The position numbers and the translations under genes are program-made. Under the pieces are notes generated by a model. The model did not search any database. It was not told the DNA's origin and saw only the letters and a program-made list of their open reading frames with translations. Below, in pieces: positions 33,437 through 42,280 of a DNA stretch of 64,000 nt. Location: positions 1,181,501 through 1,245,500 of the forward strand of contig NZ_CP150304.1 in assembly GCF_037992945.1 (NCBI RefSeq). Reading direction: 5' to 3'. The DNA comes from Peribacillus sp. FSL E2-0218. GTDB taxonomy: Bacteria; Bacillota; Bacilli; Bacillales; DSM-1321. How positions within the stretch are numbered: the stretch's first letter is position 1; each line of letters opens with the position of its first letter.

Positions 33437-35188
33437 ATGTTTGCAATTTTTAAGAAGCTGTCCTGGTTCTTTAAAGAACAATGGCAGCGCTATACCTGGG
33501 CCATTTTATTTTTGTGCCTGGTGAATATTTTGGAGGTTATCCCGCCAAAGCTCGTCGGGAACGCCATCGATGATATGAATAACGGCGATATGACGCAAGA
33601 AGCAATCATGAAATACGTGATTTATTTGCTGCTGGTACTGTGCGGCAGCTACCTGTTTGGGTACTTATGGAGTTATCTGTTATTCGGCGGCGGGAACTTG
33701 GTTGAACGAAAACTAAGGTCTGGGTTCATGGGCCATTTACTGAAAATGACGCCGACTTTTTATGAGAAAAACCGGACAGGGGATTTAATGGCCAGGGCTA
33801 CGAATGATTTAAAGGCAATATCGCTTACAGCTGGTTTTGGAATATTGACCCTTGTCGACTCGGTGCTTTTCACCATAACGGTCGTCGTCATGATGGGCGC
33901 AACCATCAGCTGGGAATTGACGATTGCGGCGGTGCTGCCGCTGCCGATCATGGCAGTGATGATGCAAATCTACGTGAAGAAAATATATAAGCGCTTTACC
34001 GATGCACAGGCAGCCTTTGGTACGTTGAATGACAAGGTTCTGGAATCGATTTCTGGTGTCCGCGTCATCCGGGCTTACGTCCAGGAGCGGCAGGATGAAA
34101 AGAGATTCGATGAAATGACCGAGGATGTCTATCGTAAAAACCTTGCCGTGGCAAGGATCGACGCCCTCTTCGATCCGACGATTTCAATCATCATCGGCAT
34201 CAGCTATTTAATCGGTTTGGGATATGGAGCCTATCTTGTTTTCCAGCAGTCGATAACTCTTGGCGGGCTTGTATCGTTCAATGTGTACCTTGGCATGCTA
34301 ATCTGGCCGATGATCGCAGTGGGTGAACTGATCAATGTCATGCAACGGGGAAATGCCTCGCTTGACCGTGTTCAAGATACGCTTTCATATGAAAGGGATG
34401 TGACAAATCCATTGGGGTTGGAGAGTATTCCGAACCCGGAAGATATTCATTTTCAAAAAGTGTCTTTTACATATCCATCTTCATCGGTCATGAATCTAGC
34501 CAATGTTTCCGTGCATCTTGAACGTGGGCAAACGTTAGGGATCGTTGGAAAAACAGGAAGCGGAAAAACGACTTTCGTGAAGCAATTGCTCAGGGAATAT
34601 CCTTTAGGTAAAGGTGAAATCGCTTTTTCCGGCATACCGTTGGAGCAATTGGATCTTGAAGAAATCCGCAAGTGGATCGGCTATGTCCCACAGGACCATT
34701 TTTTATTCTCAAGGTCTGTGCGGGAAAATATCTTATTCGGTAAGATGGATGCAACTGAAGAAGAACTGGCTGAAGCAATCAGGCTTGCCGACTTTGAGAA
34801 GGACTTGATGATGCTTCCCGATCGGCTTGAGACACTTGTTGGTGAAAAGGGGGTGGCTCTTTCTGGAGGTCAAAAGCAAAGGATATCTATTGCCAGGGCT
34901 TTGATTAAAAATCCGGAGATCCTTATCTTGGATGATTCGTTATCTGCCGTGGATGCAAAAACGGAAACGACGATCATCGAAAACATTCAAAAAGAACGGG
35001 CAGGGAAAACGACCATCATCACGACGCATCGTTTATCAGCCGTCCAGCACGCCGACGTGATCATCGTTTTGGATAGCGGGGAAATCATCGAAGAAGGTAC
35101 ACACGAAAATTTACTGCAACAAAATGGCTGGTATAGGGAGCAATACGAGCGGCAGCAGGTTGACGAAGGAACGGGGGTGAGGGCATGA
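33437..35188 (+). CDS. bmrC: Multidrug ABC transporter, subunit BmrC (degenerate ATP site half)
   Basis: Half-transporter of 583 aa: six membrane helices (residues 20-310), then the ATPase domain. Walker A is GIVGKTGSGKTT, signature ALSGGQKQRISIARAL and Walker B LILDDSLSAVD, in which the catalytic Glu is replaced by Asp. This matches B. subtilis BmrC (YheI), whose site is non-catalytic in the BmrC/BmrD heterodimer. The length agrees (585 aa in B. subtilis). The ribosome site AAAGGGAGGGG is strong. The stop overlaps the start of bmrD by 4 bases. Expression is likely controlled by the upstream attenuator. Confidence 0.9.
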   Translation: MFAIFKKLSWFFKEQWQRYTWAILFLCLVNILEVIPPKLVGNAIDDMNNGDMTQEAIMKYVIYLLLVLCGSYLFGYLWSYLLFGGGNLVERKLRSGFMGHLLKMTPTFYEKNRTGDLMARATNDLKAISLTAGFGILTLVDSVLFTITVVVMMGATISWELTIAAVLPLPIMAVMMQIYVKKIYKRFTDAQAAFGTLNDKVLESISGVRVIRAYVQERQDEKRFDEMTEDVYRKNLAVARIDALFDPTISIIIGISYLIGLGYGAYLVFQQSITLGGLVSFNVYLGMLIWPMIAVGELINVMQRGNASLDRVQDTLSYERDVTNPLGLESIPNPEDIHFQKVSFTYPSSSVMNLANVSVHLERGQTLGIVGKTGSGKTTFVKQLLREYPLGKGEIAFSGIPLEQLDLEEIRKWIGYVPQDHFLFSRSVRENILFGKMDATEEELAEAIRLADFEKDLMMLPDRLETLVGEKGVALSGGQKQRISIARALIKNPEILILDDSLSAVDAKTETTIIENIQKERAGKTTIITTHRLSAVQHADVIIVLDSGEIIEEGTHENLLQQNGWYREQYERQQVDEGTGVRA

Positions 35189-37203
35189 CGGTCGTGAAAA
35201 AACTATTTCATTATGCAGCCCTTTATAAAAAATTGATCATTTGTGCATTGATCATGCTGGCACTATCTGTAGCGGCAGATTTAACGGGTCCGTTTGTCGC
35301 AAAGAAAATCATCGATTCACATATACTCGGCATCGAAACGTCCTGGTATGAAACGGAAAAAGGAAAAGATGCTGTTAAGTATGATGATCATTGGTACAAA
35401 CGTGCAGATTACTTTACTGAAGGTGAGAAAAAAGGCAGGGAGGTTCACGTTTTCCAGGTGGGTAATCAATTTGTCTTCGTAAATGAAGCAGTACCTATGG
35501 ATGGGCGCAGGACCTTGGAAGGCCAAACATTAATCATCAATAAAAACGGGAAGGAGCACCAAGCTCAGATAGAGAGATTGAAGAGTCAGGAAGTGATGGG
35601 ATTTTACCAGCCTGAAATCCCACGCATCATTAAGCTAGTCGCTTTTTACTTTGGGCTTGTCATCCTTTCATCGATTTTTCAATATGGGCAAAGCTTTTAT
35701 TTGCAGAAAGCGGCAAACAGGATCATTCAACGAATGCGAAACGATATTTTTACGCATATATCCCGTTTGCCGATCAGGTATTTCGATAATATGCCAGCGG
35801 GGAAAGTGGTGGCCAGGGTAACGAATGATACAGAGGCGATCAGGGAATTGTATGTCACGGTGCTCGCCAGTTTCTTTTCGAGTACGATCAACATCATTGG
35901 CGTTCTCATCGCTTTGTTCATCCTGGATTCACGTGCAGGGGCGATGGGCCTTTTGCTTATACCGATCATCGTTATCTGGACCAAGGTATACCGTAAATTC
36001 GCTTCCAAATATAATCATATCATCCGGGAGCGGATTAGTGATATCAATGGGATGATCAACGAATCCATTTCCGGAATGAGCATCATCCAGGCATTTGGAC
36101 GTGAAAAGGAAACGAAGCAATCGTTTGAGGATTTGAACCGGGAGCATTATTCCTATCAAAATAAAATGTTGCATTTAAATTCATTGACGGGCGGGAATTT
36201 GATCGGAGTCATTAAGGTTTCGGCATTAATCGCATTCGTCTGGTATTTCGGTGGGATATCCATGACAGCGAGCTCGGCGATTTCCTTAGGGGTGATGTAT
36301 GCGATTGTCGATTTGATCAGCCGCCTGCTCCATCCACTTCATGGCATCGTCAATCAATTCGCCAGCCTCGAACAGGCGCTCGTTGCAGGAGAACGGACAT
36401 TCAGCTTATTGGATGAGCAGGGGGTGGCTGTCCGTGATGAAAGCAGAGCCAGATACAAAGGAAATGTAGATTTCGAACACGTTTCTTTCGGTTATAAGGA
36501 AAATGAATATGTGTTAAAAGACATTACCTTTTCGGCTAAACAAGGGGAAACTGTCGCCTTGGTGGGTCACACAGGTTCAGGAAAAAGCTCGATCATGAAT
36601 TTATTGTTCCGTTTTTATGACAGCAGTGAAGGGAAAATCAAAATAGATGGAAAGGATATTTTGGATATTCCGCATCAAACCCTTAGGGAGCATATGGGAA
36701 TCGTCCTTCAAGATCCTTATTTGTTCACGGGCACCATCGCTTCCAATATCAGCCTCGATCATGATGGCATCACGAGGGAAATGGTCGAAAAGGCATTAAA
36801 GGATGTGGGCGGGGACAAAGTGCTGAAGCATCTTCCTTTAGGACTGGATGAACCGGTAATCGAAAAAGGCGGAACACTGTCTTCCGGACAGCGTCAGCTA
36901 ATCTCCTTCGCCAGAGCCCTGGCATTCAATCCAGCGATTTTAATTTTGGATGAGGCAACGGCAAGCATCGATACCGAAACAGAGGCGATTATCCAGCAGG
37001 GGATGGAAGTGCTGAAAAAAGGCAGAACGACCTTCATCATTGCCCATAGACTTTCCACGATCAAAAATGCCGATCAAATCCTCGTCCTCGATAAAGGGCG
37101 GATTGCCGAGAAGGGGACACACGAGGAGCTAATGGGATTGCAAGGGAAATATTATCAAATGTATGAACTGCAGGTTGGTCCCCATAAAGGGATGGCAGGA
37201 TGA
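35185..37203 (+). CDS. bmrD: Multidrug ABC transporter, subunit BmrD (catalytic half)
   Basis: Half-transporter of 672 aa that pairs with BmrC. Between TM1 and TM2 there is an extra extracytoplasmic domain of about 100 residues (ESWYETEK-like start, HVFQVGNQFVFVNEAVPMDG), a known trait of BmrD. The ATPase domain has Walker A LVGHTGSGKSS, the signature TLSSGQRQLISFARALA (LSSGQ instead of LSGGQ) and Walker B LILDEATASID with the catalytic Glu. It thus complements the degenerate Walker B of BmrC. Drugs exported are unknown; in B. subtilis substrates include doxorubicin and Hoechst dyes. Confidence 0.9.
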   Translation: MTVVKKLFHYAALYKKLIICALIMLALSVAADLTGPFVAKKIIDSHILGIETSWYETEKGKDAVKYDDHWYKRADYFTEGEKKGREVHVFQVGNQFVFVNEAVPMDGRRTLEGQTLIINKNGKEHQAQIERLKSQEVMGFYQPEIPRIIKLVAFYFGLVILSSIFQYGQSFYLQKAANRIIQRMRNDIFTHISRLPIRYFDNMPAGKVVARVTNDTEAIRELYVTVLASFFSSTINIIGVLIALFILDSRAGAMGLLLIPIIVIWTKVYRKFASKYNHIIRERISDINGMINESISGMSIIQAFGREKETKQSFEDLNREHYSYQNKMLHLNSLTGGNLIGVIKVSALIAFVWYFGGISMTASSAISLGVMYAIVDLISRLLHPLHGIVNQFASLEQALVAGERTFSLLDEQGVAVRDESRARYKGNVDFEHVSFGYKENEYVLKDITFSAKQGETVALVGHTGSGKSSIMNLLFRFYDSSEGKIKIDGKDILDIPHQTLREHMGIVLQDPYLFTGTIASNISLDHDGITREMVEKALKDVGGDKVLKHLPLGLDEPVIEKGGTLSSGQRQLISFARALAFNPAILILDEATASIDTETEAIIQQGMEVLKKGRTTFIIAHRLSTIKNADQILVLDKGRIAEKGTHEELMGLQGKYYQMYELQVGPHKGMAG

Positions 37204-37233
37204 AGTAATCATTAACGAATGTACAAATAATAA

Positions 37234-37258
37234 TGAGTGTGCCAATTTGGCACACTCA
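37234..37258 (+). terminator. Stem after bmrD
   Basis: Perfect inverted repeat TGAGTGTGCCAA / TTGGCACACTCA with a single central base. It has no T-run, so it is a weak or bidirectional end for the bmrCD transcript. Confidence 0.5.
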
Positions 37259-37268
37259 AGCATATCAC

Positions 37269-37297
37269 TTGATAATAGTAATCATTACGTTTAAGAT
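37269..37297 (+). promoter_or_regulatory. Sigma-A promoter of rpmE2 overlapping a Zur box
   Basis: TTGATA (37269-37274) and TAAGAT (37292-37297) with a 17-base spacer. The spacer contains a Zur-type operator, so binding would block RNA polymerase. Confidence 0.7.
37276..37290 (+). promoter_or_regulatory. Zur (zinc uptake regulator) box
   Basis: TAGTAATCATTACGT matches the palindromic Zur core TCGTAATNATTACGA of Bacillus at 13 of 15 positions, between the -35 and -10 of rpmE2. In B. subtilis the homologous L31 gene is repressed by Zur when zinc is plentiful. Confidence 0.75.
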
Positions 37298-37326
37298 ATA
37301 GTTATCCTAACAATGAGGTGATAATA

Positions 37327-37575
37327 GTGAAACAAAATATTCATCCTGATTATCAACAAGTAGTATTTATGGATACGAACAGCGGATATAAATTTTTGAC
37401 GGGTTCAACGAAAAAGTCGAACGAAACAATCGAGTGGGAAGACGGTCAAACGTATCCATTATTAAAAGTGGAGATAAGCTCAGATACGCATCCTTTTTAT
37501 ACAGGAAAGCAAAAGTTCGCTGAAAAAGGCGGAAGAGTCGATCGCTTTCTTGAAAAATATAATATGAAGAAATGA
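37327..37575 (+). CDS. rpmE2: 50S ribosomal protein L31 type B (zinc-independent)
   Basis: Ribosomal protein of 82 aa. It reads MKQNIHPDYQQVVFMDTNSG and later DTHPFYTGKQKFAEKGGRVD, the type-B (YtiA) pattern. It has no Cys at all, so it lacks the CxxC zinc site of type A. The replacement of zinc L31 by this form frees zinc in starvation. The start is GTG 37327 after GAGGTGAT; a GTG at 37318 is in frame but lies in the ribosome site. It is alone in its unit, with a Zur-box promoter. Confidence 0.93.
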   Translation: MKQNIHPDYQQVVFMDTNSGYKFLTGSTKKSNETIEWEDGQTYPLLKVEISSDTHPFYTGKQKFAEKGGRVDRFLEKYNMKK

Positions 37576-37580
37576 TAGCA

Positions 37581-37604
37581 GGACCATCGAGCGATCGATG
37601 GTCC
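37581..37604 (+). terminator. Terminator after rpmE2
   Basis: Perfect 10-bp stem GGACCATCGA / TCGATGGTCC with loop GCGA, followed by TTATCC. The short T content makes it weak. Confidence 0.55.
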
Positions 37605-37629
37605 TTATCCATTGTTATGGAATGAAATA

Positions 37630-37665
37630 AAAGGTGCCCCATTGAAATATGGGGGAGCGACCTTT
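37630..37665 (-). terminator. Terminator of metC
   Basis: AAAGGT...CCCCAT pairs with ATGGGG...ACCTTT, ending on the minus strand in TTTTATT, a few bases after the metC stop. Confidence 0.6.
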
Positions 37666-37667
37666 CA

Positions 37668-38849
37668 TCATTTTGCAGCTAGAACTTCCCCTTTGGCGAT
37701 ATTGATTAGTGCAGCATCGAAGTCCTTGATTAGATCATCCGGATTTTCAAGTCCCACGGAGAGACGTAGCAGGCTGTTGGTGATGCCCCGTTTACCCCTT
37801 TCATCAGCAGGCATCGCAGCATGTGACATTTTAGCGGGATAGGATAATATCGATTCCACCGCGCCTAGGCTTACGGCAAAGACAGGGAGTTCAACGGTGT
37901 TCACGAACGAACGGAAAATTTCCTCGCTTGCCAATTCAAAGGAAAGGACCGCTCCCGCCCCAAGCGATTGACCTTTCTGGATGGCATGCTGGGGATGATC
38001 CGCAAGTCCAGGATAATAAACCTTTTTCACCAAGTGATGATTCTTCAAGTAGGCGGCCATTTTTTCAGCCCCTTTTTGGGAGTGATCCATTCTTACGGAC
38101 AAGGTTTTCAGCCCCCTCATCACAAGCCAGGCGTCCTGAACACCAAGAACGGCCCCGAAGGAGTTTTGGAGGGCACCGAGCCTTTGCGCCAATATAGGGT
38201 CCTTTACCACTGCAAGCCCAGCTACTACATCACTATGCCCGGACAAGAACTTCGTCGCACTATGAAGGACAACATCAGCGCCAATTGTTAAAGGCTTTTG
38301 CAGCGCTGGCGTCAAGAATGTATTATCGACAAAGCTTAAGGCACCAATTTTTTTTGCGATATCACATACGGCGGAAATATCGGTCACTTTCAGCAATGGG
38401 TTTGAAGGCGTTTCGATGTAAATGGCCCTCGTATTTGGCTTAACGGCCGCTTCGATGCTTTCGAGGTCCGTCATATCAACGAAAGTATGTTCAATTTTGA
38501 AACGGGTCAGGACTGTGGTCACCATCCTGAACGTTCCCCCGTACACATCTTCGGAAATGATGATATGGTCCCCGGCAGATAACAGCAGAAAAGCTGTTGA
38601 AATGGCCGCCATACCTGAGGAAAAGGCGAAGCCATGTGTGCCTTCTTCAAGTTCGGCAATGATTTCTTCCAACGCCTCGCGAGTCGGGTTCCCGCTTCGG
38701 CTGTAATCATATTTGCCGAATTGATCGATATCGGATTGATGGAAAGTGGAGGCGTGCTGAATCGGAACGCTCACACCGCCAGTCGTTGCATCGAATTTAT
38801 GTTGATTATGAAGCAATTTGGTTTCAAAGCTAAAATCATGATCTGTCAT
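37668..38849 (-). CDS. metC: Cystathionine beta-lyase
   Basis: PLP enzyme of 393 aa of the Cys/Met metabolism family. It converts cystathionine to homocysteine, pyruvate and ammonia. Signatures: YDYSRSGNPTREALEE, FSSGMAAIST, DVYGGTFR and the PLP-Lys motif DVVLHSATKFLSGHSDVVAG, then ESILSYPAKMSHAAMP. It is the second gene of the metI-metC operon and starts within the stop codon of metI (ATGA). B. subtilis MetC (YjcJ) has the same arrangement and a SAM riboswitch upstream. Confidence 0.9.
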   Translation of the reverse strand: MTDHDFSFETKLLHNQHKFDATTGGVSVPIQHASTFHQSDIDQFGKYDYSRSGNPTREALEEIIAELEEGTHGFAFSSGMAAISTAFLLLSAGDHIIISEDVYGGTFRMVTTVLTRFKIEHTFVDMTDLESIEAAVKPNTRAIYIETPSNPLLKVTDISAVCDIAKKIGALSFVDNTFLTPALQKPLTIGADVVLHSATKFLSGHSDVVAGLAVVKDPILAQRLGALQNSFGAVLGVQDAWLVMRGLKTLSVRMDHSQKGAEKMAAYLKNHHLVKKVYYPGLADHPQHAIQKGQSLGAGAVLSFELASEEIFRSFVNTVELPVFAVSLGAVESILSYPAKMSHAAMPADERGKRGITNSLLRLSVGLENPDDLIKDFDAALINIAKGEVLAAK

Positions 38850-39958
38850 CGGAGGGCCTCCCTTTTTACATGCGCGAATGCTTGCTGCAAGTCGGAAATC
38901 AAATCTCCGCTGTCTTCGATACCTACGGAAAAGCGGAGGAGGCGATTACAAACCCCGTTCGCCGTCCTGACCTCAAGAGGTATATCGGCATGTGTTTGTG
39001 TGGCCGGGTACGTGATGAAGCTTTCAACACCGCCAAGGCTTTCCGCAAACGAAATCAGGGAGAGCGATTGTAAAAATGGGTTGACAGCGTCTTCATCGAT
39101 GATCCGGAATGAAATCATGCCGCCTCTTCCGGGATACAATACGTCCGATACACAATCATGCTCCGACAAGTAATCTACAAGTATTTTCGCATTCTTTTCA
39201 TGGCGTTCCATCCGAAGTGCAAGAGTTTTCATTCCGCGCATCAACAACCATGAATCAAAGGGGCTCAACACAGCTCCTGTGCCATTATGATGGAAGGCTA
39301 GTGATTCGCATAATTCCGCGCCGCTAGCCACGATCAGTCCGGCGAGTACATCGTTATGGCCGCCGAGATACTTGGTTGCGCTGTGAATCACGATATCGGC
39401 GCCAAGCAGGATGGGCTGTTGAATGAGAGGCGTGTAAAAAGTATTATCGACGATCAGCAATACATTGAATCGTTTGGCCAATGCGGCAATGGCGCCAATA
39501 TCCGTTTGCTGCATAAGGGGATTAGTGGGAGTTTCGATGAAGATGGCTTTCGTGTGAGGAGTGATGGCATTCTCGATATCCTCCAAACAACATGTGTTTA
39601 CATAGTCACACTTCAATCCCCATTTCTTAAAGCCTTGTTCCAAGAGACGATATGTACCGCCATAAAGGTCTTCGCTGACAATCCAAGCATCCCCCGATTT
39701 GAAAAGCGCCAGTATCGTAGAAATGGCGGCCATCCCCGAGCTGCAGGCATAACCTTGATCGCCTTTTTCGAGATCGGCGATCGAACGTTCCAATAGTTGG
39801 CGTGTGGGATTACCTGTCCTTGTATAATCGAAGCCAGTCGATTGGCCAATCCCTTCGTGACGAAAGGCTGTCGAGAAGTAGACGGGAGGATTGACCGTTC
39901 CTGTCGCCGTTTCACTGCGATTTCCTAATTGAGCAAGATATGTTTCGGTTTTGTACAT
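38846..39958 (-). CDS. metI: Cystathionine gamma-synthase / O-acetylhomoserine thiolyase
   Basis: PLP enzyme of 370 aa that joins cysteine (or sulfide) to O-acetylhomoserine to make cystathionine (or homocysteine). Motifs: FDYTRTGNPTRQLLE, CSSGMAAISTI, EDLYGGTYR and DIVIHSATKYLGGHNDVLAG with the PLP-Lys, then EGSAFITYPATQTHADIPLE-like ESFITYPATQTHAD. The frame runs upstream through the riboswitch to 40063, but ATG 39958 is preceded by AAAGGAG and gives the usual N-terminus (MYKTETYLAQLG). It lies behind a SAM riboswitch and heads the operon with metC. Confidence 0.9.
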   Translation of the reverse strand: MYKTETYLAQLGNRSETATGTVNPPVYFSTAFRHEGIGQSTGFDYTRTGNPTRQLLERSIADLEKGDQGYACSSGMAAISTILALFKSGDAWIVSEDLYGGTYRLLEQGFKKWGLKCDYVNTCCLEDIENAITPHTKAIFIETPTNPLMQQTDIGAIAALAKRFNVLLIVDNTFYTPLIQQPILLGADIVIHSATKYLGGHNDVLAGLIVASGAELCESLAFHHNGTGAVLSPFDSWLLMRGMKTLALRMERHEKNAKILVDYLSEHDCVSDVLYPGRGGMISFRIIDEDAVNPFLQSLSLISFAESLGGVESFITYPATQTHADIPLEVRTANGVCNRLLRFSVGIEDSGDLISDLQQAFAHVKREALR

Positions 39959-39990
39959 AATTTTCACTGCTCCTTTGCGTAATAAAAATA

Positions 39991-40156
39991 AAAAAAAGTC
40001 TTCTTTAAGAAGAAGACTTTGATTAAATGGGGACGAGTCATTCTTCTTATCTTCCAAGTTCAAAAACTTGTGGAATTAGCACCTTTTCATTCGTTGGAAC
40101 AAATGAAGGTTGCTGAGGTGTCATCGGGCCATTCCCTCTACCTCTCTCGATAAGAG
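39991..40156 (-). ncRNA. SAM (S-box) riboswitch of metI-metC
   Basis: The minus strand shows the S-box consensus in order: CTCTTATCGAGAG, GGTAGAGGGA, TGGCCCGATGA, ACCTCAGCAACC, GGTGCTAATTCC and GATAAGA. It ends in a terminator stem AAAGTCTTCTT / AAGAAGACTTT (39995-40020) followed by T8. When SAM is high, the terminator forms and metI-metC is off. Confidence 0.95.
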
Positions 40157-40179
40157 TTTAGATTATTCAATTTCTTTTG

Positions 40180-40208
40180 AATTTACTATATATACAAAAT
40201 ACTGTCAA
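40180..40208 (-). promoter_or_regulatory. Sigma-A promoter of metI-metC
   Basis: On the minus strand TTGACA, 17-base spacer, TAAATT, placed just upstream of the riboswitch aptamer. Confidence 0.65.
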
Positions 40209-40479
40209 GGAGAATTTGGTAAGGGATTGCATGGATGTCCCTATTGAAACCCAGCGTGGCAACGTTTTACGTTAATAAAAAAAACTGGAAATGTAGGCGA
40301 AGTAGCCTTCAAGTGAAACCTGAATGATCCCTTTAGAAAAAAGAGCACGCTTGACCGGTTTTTTTTGCTTTAAAATAATAATGTTTGTACAATGGATGGA
40401 GAGAAAGAATATTACGACATTATTCATTTATTAATACATAAGATCTTCGATGAATAGTGCAACCATAGGAGGAGAACAC
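40209..40479 (+). other. Region upstream of fumC
   Basis: Upstream region between the metI promoter and fumC. It presumably contains the fumC promoter (possible TTGTAC...TATTCA-like elements were not firm). The AGGAGG ribosome site is at 40467-40472. No gene or riboswitch is supported. Confidence 0.35.
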
Positions 40480-41862
40480 ATGGAATACAGAATCGAACGA
40501 GATACGATGGGTGAAGTGAAAGTGCCTGCTGATAAATATTGGGGAGCACAGACCGAGAGAAGCCGGAACAATTTCAAAATCGGTAACGAAAGAATGCCGA
40601 TTGAATTGGTGCGTGCGTTTGCATACGTTAAGCAGGCTGCAGCGAAGGTGAACTATGATCTTGGTGATTTATCGGAAGTGAAAAAGAATGCCATCGTCAA
40701 GATATGCGGTGAGATCCTCGAAGGTACGCTTGATGAACATTTCCCGCTTGTTGTCTGGCAAACGGGGAGCGGCACGCAAAGTAATATGAACGTGAATGAA
40801 GTGGTCGCTAACAAAGGAAATGAATGGTTAAAAGAAATAGGGGAATCCGTTGCCCTGCATCCGAATGATGACGTTAACAAAGCCCAAAGCTCCAATGATA
40901 CATTCCCTACTGCCATGCATATTGCGGCCTTCATGGAAGTTGCTGAAAAGCTGGTCCCTGCCATCAAAGTACTAAGAGATACATTCGATGCAAAAGAAAA
41001 AGAATTTTGGGATGTCGTGAAAATTGGCCGTACACATCTTCAAGATGCAACCCCGTTAACTTTAGGACAAGAAATATCCGGTTGGAAAGCGATGCTTGAT
41101 AAAGACCTGGAGATGATTGAGGAAAGCAGCCAAAAATTATTGAACCTAGCGCTGGGCGGAACGGCTGTTGGAACCGGAATCAATACAAAAAAAGAATTCC
41201 CTGGACTTTCCGCAAAACAAATCGCTGCGGATACAGGACATCCTTTTGTCACATCGGATAATAAGTTCCATGCCCTGACAAGCCATAATGAAATCGTGTA
41301 CGCCCATGGCGCACTGAAAGCCTTGGCAGCGGATTTAATGAAAATTGCCAACGATGTCAGATGGCTGGCAAGTGGCCCAAGAAGCGGAATTGGTGAAATT
41401 GCCATCCCGGAAAATGAACCAGGAAGCTCCATCATGCCAGGGAAGGTGAATCCAACCCAAAGTGAAGCGCTTACCATGATTGCAACACAAATTGTCGGTA
41501 ACGATGCCACGATTGGTTTTGCAGCCAGCCAAGGGAACTTCGAATTGAACGTATTCAAACCGGTCATCATCTACAACTTCCTGCAAACGGTTAAATTATT
41601 GACGGACGGCATTCATTCCTTCAACGATAACTGTGCAGTCGGCATCACTGCCAATGAAGATAAAATCAAAGAAAATGTAGATCGTTCGCTAATGCTTGTT
41701 ACGGCGTTGAACCCGCACATAGGTTATGAAAAAGCGGCCAAAATTGCCAAAACTGCATTCAAGGACAACTCAACCCTTAAAGAAGCGGCGTTGAAATTGG
41801 AATTCCTGACGGAAGATGAATTCAATGCATGGGTCGACCCAGCTAACATGGTCAATAAATAA
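40480..41862 (+). CDS. fumC: Class II fumarate hydratase
   Basis: TCA-cycle enzyme of 460 aa that hydrates fumarate to malate; forms a homotetramer. The N-terminus MEYRIERDTMGEVKVPADKY followed by WGAQTERS is typical. TGSGTQSNMN, NDVNKAQSSNDTFPTAMH and the signature GSSIMPGKVNPTQSEA carry the catalytic residues (Ser in the SS loop). The frame extends up to 40450, but AGGAGGAGAACAC precedes ATG 40480. It is the B. subtilis CitG counterpart and stands alone, with a weak terminator after it. Confidence 0.93.
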   Translation: MEYRIERDTMGEVKVPADKYWGAQTERSRNNFKIGNERMPIELVRAFAYVKQAAAKVNYDLGDLSEVKKNAIVKICGEILEGTLDEHFPLVVWQTGSGTQSNMNVNEVVANKGNEWLKEIGESVALHPNDDVNKAQSSNDTFPTAMHIAAFMEVAEKLVPAIKVLRDTFDAKEKEFWDVVKIGRTHLQDATPLTLGQEISGWKAMLDKDLEMIEESSQKLLNLALGGTAVGTGINTKKEFPGLSAKQIAADTGHPFVTSDNKFHALTSHNEIVYAHGALKALAADLMKIANDVRWLASGPRSGIGEIAIPENEPGSSIMPGKVNPTQSEALTMIATQIVGNDATIGFAASQGNFELNVFKPVIIYNFLQTVKLLTDGIHSFNDNCAVGITANEDKIKENVDRSLMLVTALNPHIGYEKAAKIAKTAFKDNSTLKEAALKLEFLTEDEFNAWVDPANMVNK

Positions 41863-41875
41863 TAGCAGAAGAATG

Positions 41876-41902
41876 CCCTCCCGCTGGTTTCTTTGGGGAG
41901 GG
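41876..41902 (+). terminator. Weak terminator after fumC
   Basis: CCCTCCC / GGGAGGG 7-bp stem with a 13-base loop, followed by TGTTTC. Confidence 0.45.
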
Positions 41903-41972
41903 TGTTTCAATGTGTTAAAATCATCCTATCAACAAATACTAAGGATCAAAGGCTGGAAAAGGAGGAAACACA

Positions 41973-42215
41973 ATGTCTTTATGCCCGCTTTGCAACGGTC
42001 TGAGAAAAATCCATGTGAATTGCCCCGAATGCGGCAATGATCTTGACGATAAAGGGAAATTCATGGATTACGCTGATGAATACAGTGCTTATATGGATAT
42101 CGATACACTTAAGCTAAATGACGGCTACCCCCAATCCTTACAAAAAGGCCAATGTCCACACCTTATGAAATGCCCTGAATGCGGACATGATGAAGTGGTA
42201 TTGGTTCAGGAATAG
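41973..42215 (+). CDS. Small zinc-ribbon protein of unknown function
   Basis: Protein of 80 aa with four CxxC-type knuckles in two ribbons: CPLCNGLRKIHVNCPECG at the N-terminus and CPHLMKCPECGHDE at the C-terminus, separated by an acidic part (DYADEYSAYMDIDTLKL). It probably binds one or two zinc ions. AAAAGGAGG is seven bases from ATG. Function unknown; it is monocistronic with a strong terminator. Confidence 0.7.
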   Translation: MSLCPLCNGLRKIHVNCPECGNDLDDKGKFMDYADEYSAYMDIDTLKLNDGYPQSLQKGQCPHLMKCPECGHDEVVLVQE

Positions 42216-42242
42216 GAGAGTCCTTGAATCCCGGCTAAACAT

Positions 42243-42276
42243 AAAAAAATACCCGTTCATGAACGGGTATTTTTTT
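42243..42276. terminator. Bidirectional terminator
   Basis: A nearly perfect palindrome with 16-bp arms, AAAAAAATACCCGTTC / GAACGGGTATTTTTTT, between the zinc-ribbon gene and the convergent msmX gene. Confidence 0.85.
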
Positions 42277-42280
42277 ATGT

